Positions 1 through 8,830 of a stretch of DNA of 64,000 nucleotides are shown in pieces. The notes under the pieces were generated by a model. It was not told where the DNA came from. It saw only the letters and a program-made list of their open reading frames with translations, and searched no databases. The position numbers and the translations under genes were made by a program. The DNA comes from an uncultured Eubacterium sp. GTDB taxonomy: Bacteria; Bacillota; Clostridia; Oscillospirales; CAG-272. How positions within the stretch are numbered: position 1 is the first letter of the stretch; each line of letters begins with the position of its first letter. The stretch spans positions 15,741 to 79,740 of the forward strand of contig UQUT01000009.1 in assembly GCA_900544285.1 (NCBI GenBank). The letters run 5' to 3'.

Positions 1-1014
1 GGAAGCGTCGGGGTCGATCCCGCGCACCTCGGTGAGTTTGAGAGCGAGAAGCTGAAGCGTTATTGCACAGCAGAAGGCTGTTATTGCGTCCGGATATTTA
101 TAACCGGAAGAGGAGACCGTGAGGACGGTTGCTCCGCCGAAATCGTCTTTTCTGTCCGTTATGACGATGACCTCTCCGCCGACGGAAAGCAGCTCGCGGC
201 AGATTTCCTTTTCATCTTCATAGGTTTTGCCGTCGCAGGCGAGGACGATCGCAAGGTCGCTCTTGCCTATCTGTGCCTTCGGACCGTGATGGAAGTCCGA
301 AACGGCATATCCGCGCATTTTTATCTTGTTTGTTTCAAGAATTTTCAGTGCACCTTCAAGCGCGATCGGGTAAAGCAGACCTCTGCCCAGCACCGAAGCC
401 GCCGAAAGATTTTTGTGCTTTTCGGCTATCGGAGCGAGAGCGTCGGGCATATAACGGAGAACCTCCGCCGCTTTTTCCGGCAGAGTGGACAGAGCCTTTT
501 TCAGAGACGCGTCGCCGCCCCATTCCGCGGCGAGTGCCGCTATTATGTAAAGCTGCGACGTAAAGGTTTTTGTCGCCGCAATGCTCGTTTCCGGACCTGC
601 ATTGCAGAAGAGCGAAAAGTCAACTGCTTTTGCAAGGGGGGAGCTTTCGTTGTTTGTGACGGACGCCGTAAGTGCGCCGTGTCTCTTTGCGTCCTCGATA
701 ACGAGCAGCACGTCCTCTGCCATACCGGACTGCGAAACTCCGATGACAAGATGACCGGAATAATCAATATCCGCTCCGTATCTTGAAATTGCGGAGGGGG
801 TTGCCAGTCCGCAGGGAATACCCGCCGTAACGGCAAGCAGATACTGCCCGTAGATCGCGGCGTGATCCGAAGTGCCTCTTGCGGCGATCGTCACGTTTCT
901 GATTCCTCTTTTTTTCGCTTCGGCAACGAGAGCCTTTATCTTCTCTGTGTTTGCCGCGCCGACGCCCGCAAGCACATCGGGCTGTTGACGGATTTCTTTC
1001 TCAAGATTTATCAT
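1..1014 (-). CDS. SIS-domain sugar-phosphate isomerase/deaminase (partial, 3' end cut)
   Basis: The frame is open from an ATG at 1014 to the window edge, giving 338 residues. The protein resembles the isomerase half of GlmS and AgaS/FrlB-type proteins, which act on amino-sugar or Amadori phosphates in the cytoplasm. Two SIS domains are visible: the first contains AARGTSDHA and later GVSQSGMAEDV; the second contains GRGLLYPIALEGALK and SDFHHGPKAQ. The visible end, TEVRGIDPDAS, is the usual C-terminal region of this family, so only about 10-20 residues are missing. No N-terminal glutaminase domain is present, so it is not a full GlmS. The start overlaps the end of the CapA-like gene by 14 bases, which implies translational coupling in the rhamnose operon. 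The exact substrate cannot be read from the sequence. Confidence 0.85.
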   Translation of the reverse strand, partial: MINLEKEIRQQPDVLAGVGAANTEKIKALVAEAKKRGIRNVTIAARGTSDHAAIYGQYLLAVTAGIPCGLATPSAISRYGADIDYSGHLVIGVSQSGMAEDVLLVIEDAKRHGALTASVTNNESSPLAKAVDFSLFCNAGPETSIAATKTFTSQLYIIAALAAEWGGDASLKKALSTLPEKAAEVLRYMPDALAPIAEKHKNLSAASVLGRGLLYPIALEGALKILETNKIKMRGYAVSDFHHGPKAQIGKSDLAIVLACDGKTYEDEKEICRELLSVGGEVIVITDRKDDFGGATVLTVSSSGYKYPDAITAFCCAITLQLLALKLTEVRGIDPDAS

Positions 1015-2110
1015 TTTTATCTTCTTCCTTTATATATTTGTCACACCGGAATTCCGGCGCGACATTGCTTTCGTAGTAATCTTTAAGCGCTGCCATTGAA
1101 AACCGTCGCTCGTTCTTTTCGTCTCCCGTTCCGTGAACGGCGCAAAGCTCGTCCGAATATTCGCAGAGCGGATATATCGTATAGCCCTTGTGTGCGGAGT
1201 TGAAATGGCAGACCGTCGGGATGATTTTCGGATTGCGTACGGTGACCCCGCCCTTTCCTTTGACTATTTCCGCCGTCAGTATCCCGCCGAGCATCTGCGC
1301 TCCGTAGCGCATGTTTGAAAGGAAATTTCCGAGCGAATAAACGCAGAGCGTCCGCCCTCTGTCGCTTCTTTCAATCCATTCCGTTCTTTGCAGAACGTGC
1401 GGGTGCGTGCCGATGATGATATCCGCTCCGCAATCTGCAATGTACCGTGCGTATTCCTCCTGCTTTTCATTTGTCGGAAAGACGCTCATTGCTCTGCCGG
1501 AATCGAACTCGTCCCCGAAATGAACGCAGACGATGACGGCGTCCGCCTTCTCCTTTGCTCTCTTTATCAGCCTTTCGCAGAGGGAAAACGACAGACGCGG
1601 AATATCGCTGTGACCGTCGCAGTTGGTTGAATAGGTCATCTGCACAAAGGCGAGCTTTATACCTTTTCTCTCAACTACGGCGATGCTGTCCCTGTCATAG
1701 CCTATGACGGCTTCAGCCCTTTCGGCGATATAGTCTCTTGTAAACCGCAGACCGTCGTCTCCTTTGTCAAGCATATGATTGTTTGCAATGCCGATGACGT
1801 CAAAGCCCGCATTTACAAGGTCGTCAGCCATACGGCACGGCGTGCAGAAGTGCGGATAGCCGGAAAAGCCGCTCGTTCCGAGGGGCGTTTCCTGATTGAT
1901 ATACGCAACGTCGGCAGACGATATAATTTTGGAAACACGTTTGTATATCGGGGAAAAATCATAGCCATCGGCTGTTTTTGCGTCCCGGAAAATGCTTGAA
2001 TGAATGAGATTGTCGCCTGCGGCGGCGATTGTTACGACAGCTTCCTCCGCCATTGCCTGCGACGGCAAAAGCGTCGCAAGCAGGAGCAGGAGAGCAATAA
2101 GTTTTTTCAT
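1001..2110 (-). CDS. CapA-family metallophosphatase-like protein, exported
   Basis: This 369-residue protein starts with a signal peptide: a KK charge pair, a run of leucines and an AMA-type cleavage site near residue 21. The rest is a CapA/PGA_cap calcineurin-like fold: AAGDNLIH near residue 30, YINQETPLG near 70, GIANNHMLDKG near 110, VCVHFGDE near 195 and IIGTHPHVLQ near 235, which supply the usual metal ligands. Family members are linked to poly-gamma-glutamate capsule export, but most clostridial homologues have no known substrate. It lies 42 bases behind rhaA and overlaps the SIS gene, so it appears to belong to the rhamnose operon. No capB or capC homologue is seen in the window. Confidence 0.85.
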   Translation of the reverse strand: MKKLIALLLLLATLLPSQAMAEEAVVTIAAAGDNLIHSSIFRDAKTADGYDFSPIYKRVSKIISSADVAYINQETPLGTSGFSGYPHFCTPCRMADDLVNAGFDVIGIANNHMLDKGDDGLRFTRDYIAERAEAVIGYDRDSIAVVERKGIKLAFVQMTYSTNCDGHSDIPRLSFSLCERLIKRAKEKADAVIVCVHFGDEFDSGRAMSVFPTNEKQEEYARYIADCGADIIIGTHPHVLQRTEWIERSDRGRTLCVYSLGNFLSNMRYGAQMLGGILTAEIVKGKGGVTVRNPKIIPTVCHFNSAHKGYTIYPLCEYSDELCAVHGTGDEKNERRFSMAALKDYYESNVAPEFRCDKYIKEEDKNDKS

Positions 2111-2152
2111 CCGTAAATATCCTTTGAGGTTTATTTACGGATATTTTGCGCA

Positions 2153-3406
2153 TTATCTTTTAAGCAATACTTCTTTTTCGTATTTTTCAACCTCTTCAAA
2201 CCACTTTGCGCCGGCGGGAATGCCGCATCTCTCGCAGTATTCGTCCCAGACTGCGCCGAAGGGGAGCGTTTTCAGCTCTTCGTGCATTACGAAAAGCTCT
2301 GTGAGACGGTTTTCGTCCTGAAGTGCTTTGAGGGCTGCGTTCGGTGTGCAGAGCGCGGAGAGGAGAGCCTTCTGCCAGCTGCGGAAGCCGACTGTCCACG
2401 CCGCAACGCGGTTGATGCTCGCGTCAAAATAGTCAAGCGCCATATAAACTCTGTCCAGAGCGTCGCAACGGACGATTTCCTTTGCCATTTCTCTTGTTTC
2501 GTCGTCAAAGGTGAGAACGTGGTCGGAGTCCCAGCGGATACCGCGCGTGATATGGAGAGCAATCTCCGGGAAGAAGCAGAGCAGAGCGGGGATTTTGTCG
2601 GAAACGACCTCCGTCGGATGATAGTGACCGTTGTCCATAAGGGGCAGGCAACCGTCGTGCATGGCGGCGAAGGAAAGCGTAAACTCGGCAGAACCTGCCG
2701 TGTACGCTTCAACGCCTATGCCGAACACCTTCGATTCAACGCAGGGCTTTACGAGGTTTTTGTCAAACGGCTCGGAGAGAATTTCCTCAATAGACTGCTT
2801 ATATCTCATTCTCGGACCCATTCTGTCCGCGGGAACGTCCTTGTAGCCGTCGCCTATCCATATATTCATAACGCAGGGAATACCCGTTTCCTTTGCGAAA
2901 TATTCCGAAATCCTTATGCAGGCTTTGCCGTGCTCAACCCAGAACTTTCTGACCTCCTCGTCCGGACTTGTGAGCGTCAGACCGTTTTTTGCCATAGGAT
3001 GAGAGAAGAAGGTGGGGTTGAAGTCGATTCCCATACCTCTTTCCTTTGCAAAGTCGACCCATTTTTTGAAATGCTTCGGTTCGATTTTATCTCTGTCGAC
3101 AAATTCTCCCGGCTCAAAGATTGCATAGCAGGCGTGAAGATTGAGTTTTTTCTTTCCGGGACAGAGCGACATTGCCTTGTCCATGTCAGCCATAAGCTGC
3201 TTAGGAGTTTTTGCCTTGCCGGGGTAGTTTCCCGTCGTCTGAATTCCGCCCGTGAGCGGACCGTCGTGGTCAAAGCCCGTGACGTCGTCACCCTGCCAGC
3301 AGTGCAGGGAAACGGGAATGGTTTTCAGTTTTTCGATAGCCGCATCGGTGTCGACGCCTATCTGTGCATATCTTGCTCTCGCAAGTTCGTATGCCGTGTT
3401 TGCCAT
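2153..3406 (-). CDS. rhaA: L-rhamnose isomerase
   Basis: The enzyme converts L-rhamnose to L-rhamnulose, the first cytoplasmic step of rhamnose catabolism. The 417-residue length is right for the family. Recognisable RhaA segments are SLHCWQGDDVTGF near residue 33, GGIQTTGNYPG near 53, NPTFFSHP near 130, the metal-binding DNGHYHPTE near 258 and RWDSDHVL near 291. The start is supported by AAGGAG 7-8 bases upstream. The gene follows rhaB by 27 bases on the same strand. No rhamnulose-1-phosphate aldolase (rhaD) is seen in the window, so the pathway must be completed elsewhere. Confidence 0.97.
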   Translation of the reverse strand: MANTAYELARARYAQIGVDTDAAIEKLKTIPVSLHCWQGDDVTGFDHDGPLTGGIQTTGNYPGKAKTPKQLMADMDKAMSLCPGKKKLNLHACYAIFEPGEFVDRDKIEPKHFKKWVDFAKERGMGIDFNPTFFSHPMAKNGLTLTSPDEEVRKFWVEHGKACIRISEYFAKETGIPCVMNIWIGDGYKDVPADRMGPRMRYKQSIEEILSEPFDKNLVKPCVESKVFGIGVEAYTAGSAEFTLSFAAMHDGCLPLMDNGHYHPTEVVSDKIPALLCFFPEIALHITRGIRWDSDHVLTFDDETREMAKEIVRCDALDRVYMALDYFDASINRVAAWTVGFRSWQKALLSALCTPNAALKALQDENRLTELFVMHEELKTLPFGAVWDEYCERCGIPAGAKWFEEVEKYEKEVLLKR

Positions 3407-3433
3407 ATATCTTCTCCTTTTCGGATTTTATTT

Positions 3434-4912
3434 TCAAACAAGTTTGCAGAAGCGCTCGTAAGCTTCGTCCCACATTGCCTCTTCCGCAGTTATGGGGTAA
3501 TATTCGCCCATTTCCGTCGAGCGGGCGATAACCTCTCTCGCCTCGGAAAGGTCGCGAAGCTCACCCATAGCGATAGCCTGCGCCGCAATGTTGCCCATTG
3601 CCGTCGCTTCGACGGGACCTGTGTAAACGGGACGCTTGCAAGCCGTTGCCGCAAATTTGGAAAGCATTTTTTCTTTCGTGCCGCCGCCGACGATGTTTAT
3701 CGCGGGGAGCTTCTCGCCGCACATCTCGTCTATTCTGTCAATGACCCAGCGATAGCGCAGGGCGATACTGTCAAATATGCAACGGACGATTTCGCCCATT
3801 GTTTCCGGCGTGCCCTGACCCGTTTTTTCGCAATATTCTCTTATTCTCTGCGGAATGTTTCCTGGAACGCCGAGCACAGGCTCGTCGGGGTTGACGAGGA
3901 AACGGAGCGGCTTTGCCGTGAGAGCCATATCGGAAAGCTCGTCATAGCTGTATTTTTTGCCCTCTCTCGCCCACTGACGGCGTGATTCCTGTTCAAGCCA
4001 GAGACCCGTTATGTTCTTTGAGAAGCGGATCGTGCCGCCGTAACCGCCCTCGTTTGTAAAGTTGTATTCGTTCGACTTTTCGCTGATAACGGGCTGCTTT
4101 GTTTCCGTGCCCATAATGGACCATGTTCCGGAGCTTATGAAGATGAATTTTTCGCCCTTTGCGGGAACCGCAACGACGGCAGAGCCCGTATCGTGCGCCG
4201 CAACGGAGATAACCTTCGGGTCAATCCCGCCGACATCCTCCTTCACCTGTGAAAGGAGCGAGCCGCAGGGCGTGCCGGGCATAACAATGTTGCGGAAGAT
4301 GTTTTCCGGCAAGCCGTAACGCTTTATAAGATCCCAAGCCCAATCGCGCGCGCCGGCGTCAAGGAGCTGACCGGTTGAAGCTATCGTATATTCCGTCTGC
4401 TTGTTTCCCGTGAGAAAATAGTTGAGCAGGTCGGGGATGAAGAGCATGTCCTTTGCTATCGAAAGAAGTTCGGGGGTGTCTTTTTTTATCGCGAGAAGCT
4501 GGAAAAGACTGTTGAAATCAATCGTCTGTATGCCTGTTCTTGCGTAAAGCTCGTCACGCGGAACAAATTTATATGAATAATCCGCCATACCGAGGTTGCG
4601 CTCGTCTCTGTAATGGGTGGGATTGCCGAGGAGATGACCCTTTGAATCGAGCAGACCGAAGTCAACGCCCCAGGTGTCGATACCCATTGACGCAATATCT
4701 TTGTCATCCGAAAGGGCGCACTGCCTCATCGACTCCTTTATTTCAAAGAAAATGCGGAGAATATCCCAGTTGAACATTCCGGCGTTTATGACGGGGTCGT
4801 TTGAAAAACGGTGATTTTCACGCAGTTCGATTTTGTCTCCGTCAAAAGAGCCGACTATGCCACGTCCGCTCGAAGCGCCGAGGTCTATGGCAAGCATTTT
4901 GAGTTTTTTCAT
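3434..4912 (-). CDS. rhaB: Rhamnulokinase
   Basis: This FGGY-family sugar kinase phosphorylates L-rhamnulose using ATP. The 492 residues show the N-terminal phosphate-binding AIDLGASSGRG near residue 8, the substrate-region DTWGVDFGLLD near 78, AAHDTGSAVVAVPA near 240 and the nucleotide-binding INIVGGGTKEKMLSKFAA near 400. It is the first gene of the rhaB-rhaA-capA-SIS series and has AAAGGA upstream of the ATG. About 130 bases separate it from mutS2, and this gap holds a hairpin repeat. No rhamnose regulator (AraC or DeoR type) lies next to it, so its control is not visible here. Confidence 0.96.
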   Translation of the reverse strand: MKKLKMLAIDLGASSGRGIVGSFDGDKIELRENHRFSNDPVINAGMFNWDILRIFFEIKESMRQCALSDDKDIASMGIDTWGVDFGLLDSKGHLLGNPTHYRDERNLGMADYSYKFVPRDELYARTGIQTIDFNSLFQLLAIKKDTPELLSIAKDMLFIPDLLNYFLTGNKQTEYTIASTGQLLDAGARDWAWDLIKRYGLPENIFRNIVMPGTPCGSLLSQVKEDVGGIDPKVISVAAHDTGSAVVAVPAKGEKFIFISSGTWSIMGTETKQPVISEKSNEYNFTNEGGYGGTIRFSKNITGLWLEQESRRQWAREGKKYSYDELSDMALTAKPLRFLVNPDEPVLGVPGNIPQRIREYCEKTGQGTPETMGEIVRCIFDSIALRYRWVIDRIDEMCGEKLPAINIVGGGTKEKMLSKFAATACKRPVYTGPVEATAMGNIAAQAIAMGELRDLSEAREVIARSTEMGEYYPITAEEAMWDEAYERFCKLV

Positions 4913-4993
4913 AAGTTTTTTCCTTTCGTATGTTTATTTCCGTTGGGAAGGGTTATTGTCGGTATGCGCAGGGGCTGAAAAATCTGTATATTG

Positions 4994-5042
4994 CCCCCGA
5001 TAATTAAAGTTTCTTTTGCCTACTTTTCTTTTCAAAGAAAAG
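4994..5042. repeat. Dispersed palindromic repeat, copy 1, behind mutS2
   Basis: The segment runs from CCCCGATAA through TTTCTTTTGCCTACTTTTC to the palindrome CTTTTCTTTTCAAAGAAAAG, which ends next to the mutS2 stop codon at 5047. Closely similar copies occur at 14441-14490 and 25687-25736. Read on the minus strand, the hairpin comes immediately after the stop codon, so it probably acts as a terminator for mutS2. Confidence 0.8.
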
Positions 5043-5046
5043 AAGG

Positions 5047-7425
5047 TTATTTCAGTTCTGCGATTGTCACGCCGGTGTCGCCCTCGCCCCAGTTGCCGAT
5101 GCGGAAATTCGCAATGCGCTTGTCGGAGCGGAGGAAAGCCTGAACGGCTTTGCGGAGGGCTCCCGTGCCCTTTCCGTGTATAATGCGTATTTCGTGCACG
5201 CCCGCGCGCTTTGCGTCATCGACGTATTTGTCAAGCGCAAGCTCGGCGTCGTCTCCGTACATTCCGCGGAGGTCAATTTCCGGAGAGAACGTCGCGGAGG
5301 TGCCGACGGCGGCTTTTGTACCGCCCTTCTGTTTTTTATCGGCGCGCTCGTCGAACATAAGATTTTTGAGCTTGGTTTTCATTATCGCAGAGCCGACTCT
5401 GACAGCGATATTTCCTGCGGTATCAGGCTCGGAAACGACTTCTCCGTGCTGTCCGACGCTGACGATTATAACCTTGTCCCCCGGAACGGGCGTTCTGGGC
5501 AGAACATATCCTTCCGCCGTCCTTTCGACAACGGGATTGAGCGTGTCCTCGTTTTCGCGCAACTTTTTGCGTATCTCCGCGCGCGCCCTGTCCATTTCCT
5601 CGCGGAGATTGGGCTTTTCCTTTGCTTTTGCAACCTTGTCCATCTGCTCGAATATGAATGCGCTCGAAGCCTTTGCACTTTCGACTGTGCGCACGGCGGT
5701 TGCGCGTGCCTTTTCGAGTTCTTTTTCCGCCTGACGACGGAGAGCGTCTGTTTGCTCAGCTGTTTCAAGCCGCTCTTTTTTCGCCTCGGCGAGGAGCTTT
5801 TCGGCTTCCGATTTTGCCTTTTCCGCTTCTATTCTTGTTTTTTCAAGTTGCTCGATTACGTTTTCAAAACGCTTGTCCTCGCCGGAAACGTAGCGCTGAG
5901 CACGGTCGATGATGCTCTTTGATATACCCAGCCGCTCCGAAATTGCGAAAGCGTTTGACCGTCCCGGCGTGCCGATTATCAGCCGATATGTCGGGCGGAG
6001 GGTTTTTACGTCAAATTCGCAGGAGGCGTTGCAGACGCCGTCCGTTTCAATGGCGAAGGATTTCAGCTCCGCATAGTGAGTTGTCGCGGCGCAGAGCGCA
6101 CCGCTCTCTCTGACGGCTTCAAGTATCGAAACGGCGAGAGCCGCACCCTCGACTGGATCTGTTCCCGCTCCCAGCTCGTCCAGAAGCACGAGCGTTTTCG
6201 GGCTGACCTTTGAGAGAATGTCGACAATGTTCACCATGTGCGCAGAGAATGTCGAAAGCGACTGTTCGATGCTCTGCTCGTCGCCGATGTCGGCGAGGAC
6301 GTCGGAAAAGACGCACATCGTTGAGCTCTGCGACGCGGGGATGTGAAGCCCCGCTCCCACCATCAGCGAGAAAAGGCCGATTGTTTTCAGCGCGACGGTC
6401 TTGCCGCCGGTGTTCGGACCGGTGATGACGAGAGTATCAAATTTTTTGCCGAGGGAAACGTTTATCGGCACGACCTTTTCCGTCCGGAGAAGGGGATGAC
6501 GTCCCTCGAATATTTCAAGCTCGCATTTATCCGAAATTATCGGCGCCGAAGCCTCCATTTTCAGCGAGAGCTGACTTTTGGCAAAGGCGAATGCAAGCAG
6601 AGTGATGTTTTCGTAGTTTGTTATTATTCCGCCTGCGGCGGCAGACGCGTCGGCTGAAAGCTCGGCGAGAATACGCTCGATTTCGTCCCGCTCTTTTGTT
6701 TCAAGCACACGGAGGTTGTTGTTTGCCTCAACAACGGAAAGCGGCTCGATGAAGAGCGTCGCGCCCGAAGCCGATGTATCGTGAACAAGACCTTTTATTT
6801 CGTTCTTGCTCTCCGCGCGGACGGGAATGACGTATCTTCCGTCACGCATGGTGACAATCTGCTCCTGAAGGTGCTTTGAATATTCGGGGCTTGTGATATA
6901 CTTTTGCAGAATATCGCGGACGCGGGAATTTTCAATTCTTATATGGCGACGGATGTCTGCCAGCTTTTCGCTCGCGGCGTCGCTTATCATGTCCTCGCTC
7001 TGGATACATCTTGATATTTTTTCTTCAAGATATTTGTTTGGAACGAGACGGGAAAAATATTCCGTCAGAGCGTTTTCTTCGCTATGGGAAAGGTTTGCAT
7101 AGTCGCGAAGACCTCTCGCGGCGCGGAGCACCGAGCCGATATCAAGCAGCTCCCTTGTTGAGAGAACGGCGCCCTTGTCGGCTCTTTCGAGGGAGTCTGT
7201 CACGTCTGCTATGCCGTAAAACGGGGGCATGCCCTTGAGCGCCTGCATTGCCTTTGCCGCGTCCGTTTCGGCAAGGAGAGTCCGCACCTCGGCGGCGCTT
7301 GCGGAGGGCATAAGCGAAAGAGCCATGCTTTTTGCTCCGGCTGTCGGAGCGACGTCGCAAAGCATTTGTCTGATTTTATCGAATTCAAGCGTTACTATCG
7401 CTTTTTCAAAATTGTTATGTTTCAT
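5047..7425 (-). CDS. mutS2: MutS2 recombination/ribosome-rescue ATPase with Smr domain
   Basis: The 792-residue protein has the whole MutS2 layout: MutS core and lever regions, Walker A TGPNTGGKTVALKT near residue 340, Walker B LVLLDELGAGTDP near 410, a long Glu/Lys-rich coiled coil at about 515-640, and a C-terminal Smr domain with DLRGMYGDDAEL near 720 and IIHGKGTGALR near 755. MutS2 lacks the mismatch-recognition domain. It is known to suppress recombination in some species and to split collided ribosomes in Bacillus. I prefer the ATG at 7425 because the protein then begins MKHNNFEKA, as in relatives. No clear ribosome-binding site is present and the start lies inside the preceding gene, so translation is probably coupled to it. 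Confidence 0.95.
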   Translation of the reverse strand: MKHNNFEKAIVTLEFDKIRQMLCDVAPTAGAKSMALSLMPSASAAEVRTLLAETDAAKAMQALKGMPPFYGIADVTDSLERADKGAVLSTRELLDIGSVLRAARGLRDYANLSHSEENALTEYFSRLVPNKYLEEKISRCIQSEDMISDAASEKLADIRRHIRIENSRVRDILQKYITSPEYSKHLQEQIVTMRDGRYVIPVRAESKNEIKGLVHDTSASGATLFIEPLSVVEANNNLRVLETKERDEIERILAELSADASAAAGGIITNYENITLLAFAFAKSQLSLKMEASAPIISDKCELEIFEGRHPLLRTEKVVPINVSLGKKFDTLVITGPNTGGKTVALKTIGLFSLMVGAGLHIPASQSSTMCVFSDVLADIGDEQSIEQSLSTFSAHMVNIVDILSKVSPKTLVLLDELGAGTDPVEGAALAVSILEAVRESGALCAATTHYAELKSFAIETDGVCNASCEFDVKTLRPTYRLIIGTPGRSNAFAISERLGISKSIIDRAQRYVSGEDKRFENVIEQLEKTRIEAEKAKSEAEKLLAEAKKERLETAEQTDALRRQAEKELEKARATAVRTVESAKASSAFIFEQMDKVAKAKEKPNLREEMDRARAEIRKKLRENEDTLNPVVERTAEGYVLPRTPVPGDKVIIVSVGQHGEVVSEPDTAGNIAVRVGSAIMKTKLKNLMFDERADKKQKGGTKAAVGTSATFSPEIDLRGMYGDDAELALDKYVDDAKRAGVHEIRIIHGKGTGALRKAVQAFLRSDKRIANFRIGNWGEGDTGVTIAELK

Positions 7426-7642
7426 CGTCAATATCAATATCTACAAATTCGCAAAATACGTCTGTTTCTTTTCTTTTGGGTTCGCGTTTGAGAGGGTCAT
7501 ATGAAAATGACCGGCACGAAAATTTTTCGTCAACAAGTCCCTTTTTCGGACATATGATGAATTCTCCGCCGGGTACGGGCGTGCCTTTTTCGCAAAAAGC
7601 GCAAAGGCGGTCTTCTTTTTCGATTGATTTTTTGTCCTGCAT
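7415..7642 (-). CDS. Small Cys-rich (probable zinc-binding) protein before mutS2
   Basis: This 75-residue protein starts at the ATG at 7642, which has AGGAGG 8 bases upstream; a longer reading from 7672 lacks such a site. It has the cysteine pattern CAFC near the N terminus, then CPKKG and a later lone Cys, which could bind one zinc ion. The end is acidic. It overlaps mutS2 by 11 bases, so the two are probably made together. I recognise it only as a conserved small clostridial type and cannot assign a function. Confidence 0.75.
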   Translation of the reverse strand: MQDKKSIEKEDRLCAFCEKGTPVPGGEFIICPKKGLVDEKFSCRSFSYDPLKREPKRKETDVFCEFVDIDIDDET

Positions 7643-7689
7643 ATGCGCTTCCTCCTCATGTTCTGTCCGCACAGACTATTATAAGCTAA

Positions 7690-8781
7690 TTATATATCAT
7701 ATTTTCTTAATTTTCTACCCTTTTTTGAAAGTTTTTCGCACAGAATACGCGCAATCGTTGCTGCAAACAAAAACACGCACAATATCACCGCGATTTTTGT
7801 ATTATTTTCATAAAAAATTCTGTATATCGGTACGGATATAATTGCCATTGCAAGCGACAGGACGAGTTTTCCCGCAAAATATCCGCCGGTTTTTATTTTT
7901 GCGTCCGAAGCTCTTTCAAAAACCTGCGCCATAACGGAAAGTCCCGAAAAACCGACAGCCGCCGCGGAAAGAGCGATTGTCATAATCGGCTTTGACGTAT
8001 AATATTCGGCAAGTCCGGCAAGTCCGCATGTGACTTCAAAAATGCATGCAAAAAGGTTTGTTACGGCGGGAATTTTTATAATTTTCGCCGTCATGGCGGT
8101 AAGCGCACGGAAAAACGTCACAAAGGCGGTTATCGGTATCAGCGCCGCGCCGCCCTCCGCCACGGCGGAGGCAACCGCCCCCGCTACGCCGGATACCCTT
8201 GTGGGTTTTGAATTTTCGGAAGGCGGGGGCGGAAAAGCGCGTGCAAGGCACGCGCGCCGGCGCGGCGCAGTCAAAATCAGCAGTAAAGCCGAGGTTACAC
8301 TCTGTGTTATAAAAAGCACGACGCCCGCCTTTGTGTCGCCGAGCATCGAACTGCCGACTGCACCTATAAGAAACGCCGCCCCCGCGCAGTTTGTAAAAGG
8401 CAGAAGAGAGCTTGCTTCTTCGGCTGTCATCCGTCCCGATTTGCAAAGCTCCGCGGCTGTTGAAGAGCCCGAAGGATAACCGCATATAAAGCCTATGAAA
8501 ATGACAGTCATCCCCGCAGGGGAAACGCCGAATATCGCAAGCAGAAGCTTACATTTTTCAAAAATACGCTCGATGCCGCTTTTTGCAAGAAGCCTTGCCG
8601 CGCATATGAACATAAACAGCGAGGGAATAACCTTTTCCGCGCAGAGCAGGAGCCCATCGCGGACGGACGCCGCCGTTTCCGCGGGAAAAACGAGAGAAAA
8701 AATCATGACGGCGAGAGCCGCCGAAAAAATAAATACAGACTGAAAACGTAAAGAAAGTTTTATAAAAATCACCTCCCGCAT
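7690..8781 (-). CDS. ylbJ: Sporulation integral membrane protein, YlbJ-like
   Basis: The protein has about 363 residues and eight or more hydrophobic segments, with the gate/nucleoside-recognition type pattern VIPSLFMFICAARLL near residue 50, GFICGYPSGS near 100 and PFTNCAGAAFLIGAVG near 125. YlbJ is a forespore-envelope membrane protein made under sigma-E in Bacillus. The start is uncertain: the ATG at 8781 is followed by a strong GGGAGGTGA that lies inside the reading frame and points to initiation near 8763, where only an ATA codon is available. It is divergent from yqfC, with overlapping sigma-E-like promoters between them. Confidence 0.82.
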   Translation of the reverse strand: MREVIFIKLSLRFQSVFIFSAALAVMIFSLVFPAETAASVRDGLLLCAEKVIPSLFMFICAARLLAKSGIERIFEKCKLLLAIFGVSPAGMTVIFIGFICGYPSGSSTAAELCKSGRMTAEEASSLLPFTNCAGAAFLIGAVGSSMLGDTKAGVVLFITQSVTSALLLILTAPRRRACLARAFPPPPSENSKPTRVSGVAGAVASAVAEGGAALIPITAFVTFFRALTAMTAKIIKIPAVTNLFACIFEVTCGLAGLAEYYTSKPIMTIALSAAAVGFSGLSVMAQVFERASDAKIKTGGYFAGKLVLSLAMAIISVPIYRIFYENNTKIAVILCVFLFAATIARILCEKLSKKGRKLRKYDI

Positions 8782-8786
8782 ACAAT
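8762..8786 (+). promoter_or_regulatory. Putative sigma-E promoter of yqfC-yqfD
   Basis: CATACAAT at 8779-8786 matches the sporulation sigma-E -10 consensus CATACANT exactly. An ATA at 8762-8764, 14 bases before it, could be the -35 core, although this is a base or two closer than usual. In Bacillus yqfC-yqfD are sigma-E genes, which fits. Transcription would start near 8793, leaving a leader of about 38 bases before the TTG start. Confidence 0.5.
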
Positions 8787-8814
8787 AGATATGCAAAGGC
8801 AAAGATAAGTATTT
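8786..8814 (-). promoter_or_regulatory. Putative sigma-E promoter of ylbJ
   Basis: On the minus strand CATATCTA (8793-8786) resembles the sigma-E -10 in five of eight positions, and AATACT with the ATA core at 8812-8810 lies at the correct distance upstream. Transcription would start at about the ATG at 8781, leaving the strong GGGAGGTGA as the 5' leader. The assignment is by pattern only. Confidence 0.35.
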
Positions 8815-8830
8815 TTACGGGAGGTAAAGT

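Noticed and set aside
2282..3985. 567-residue open frame on the plus strand
   Set aside because: It is antisense to rhaA and rhaB, has no recognisable domain, and results from the codon bias of the real genes.
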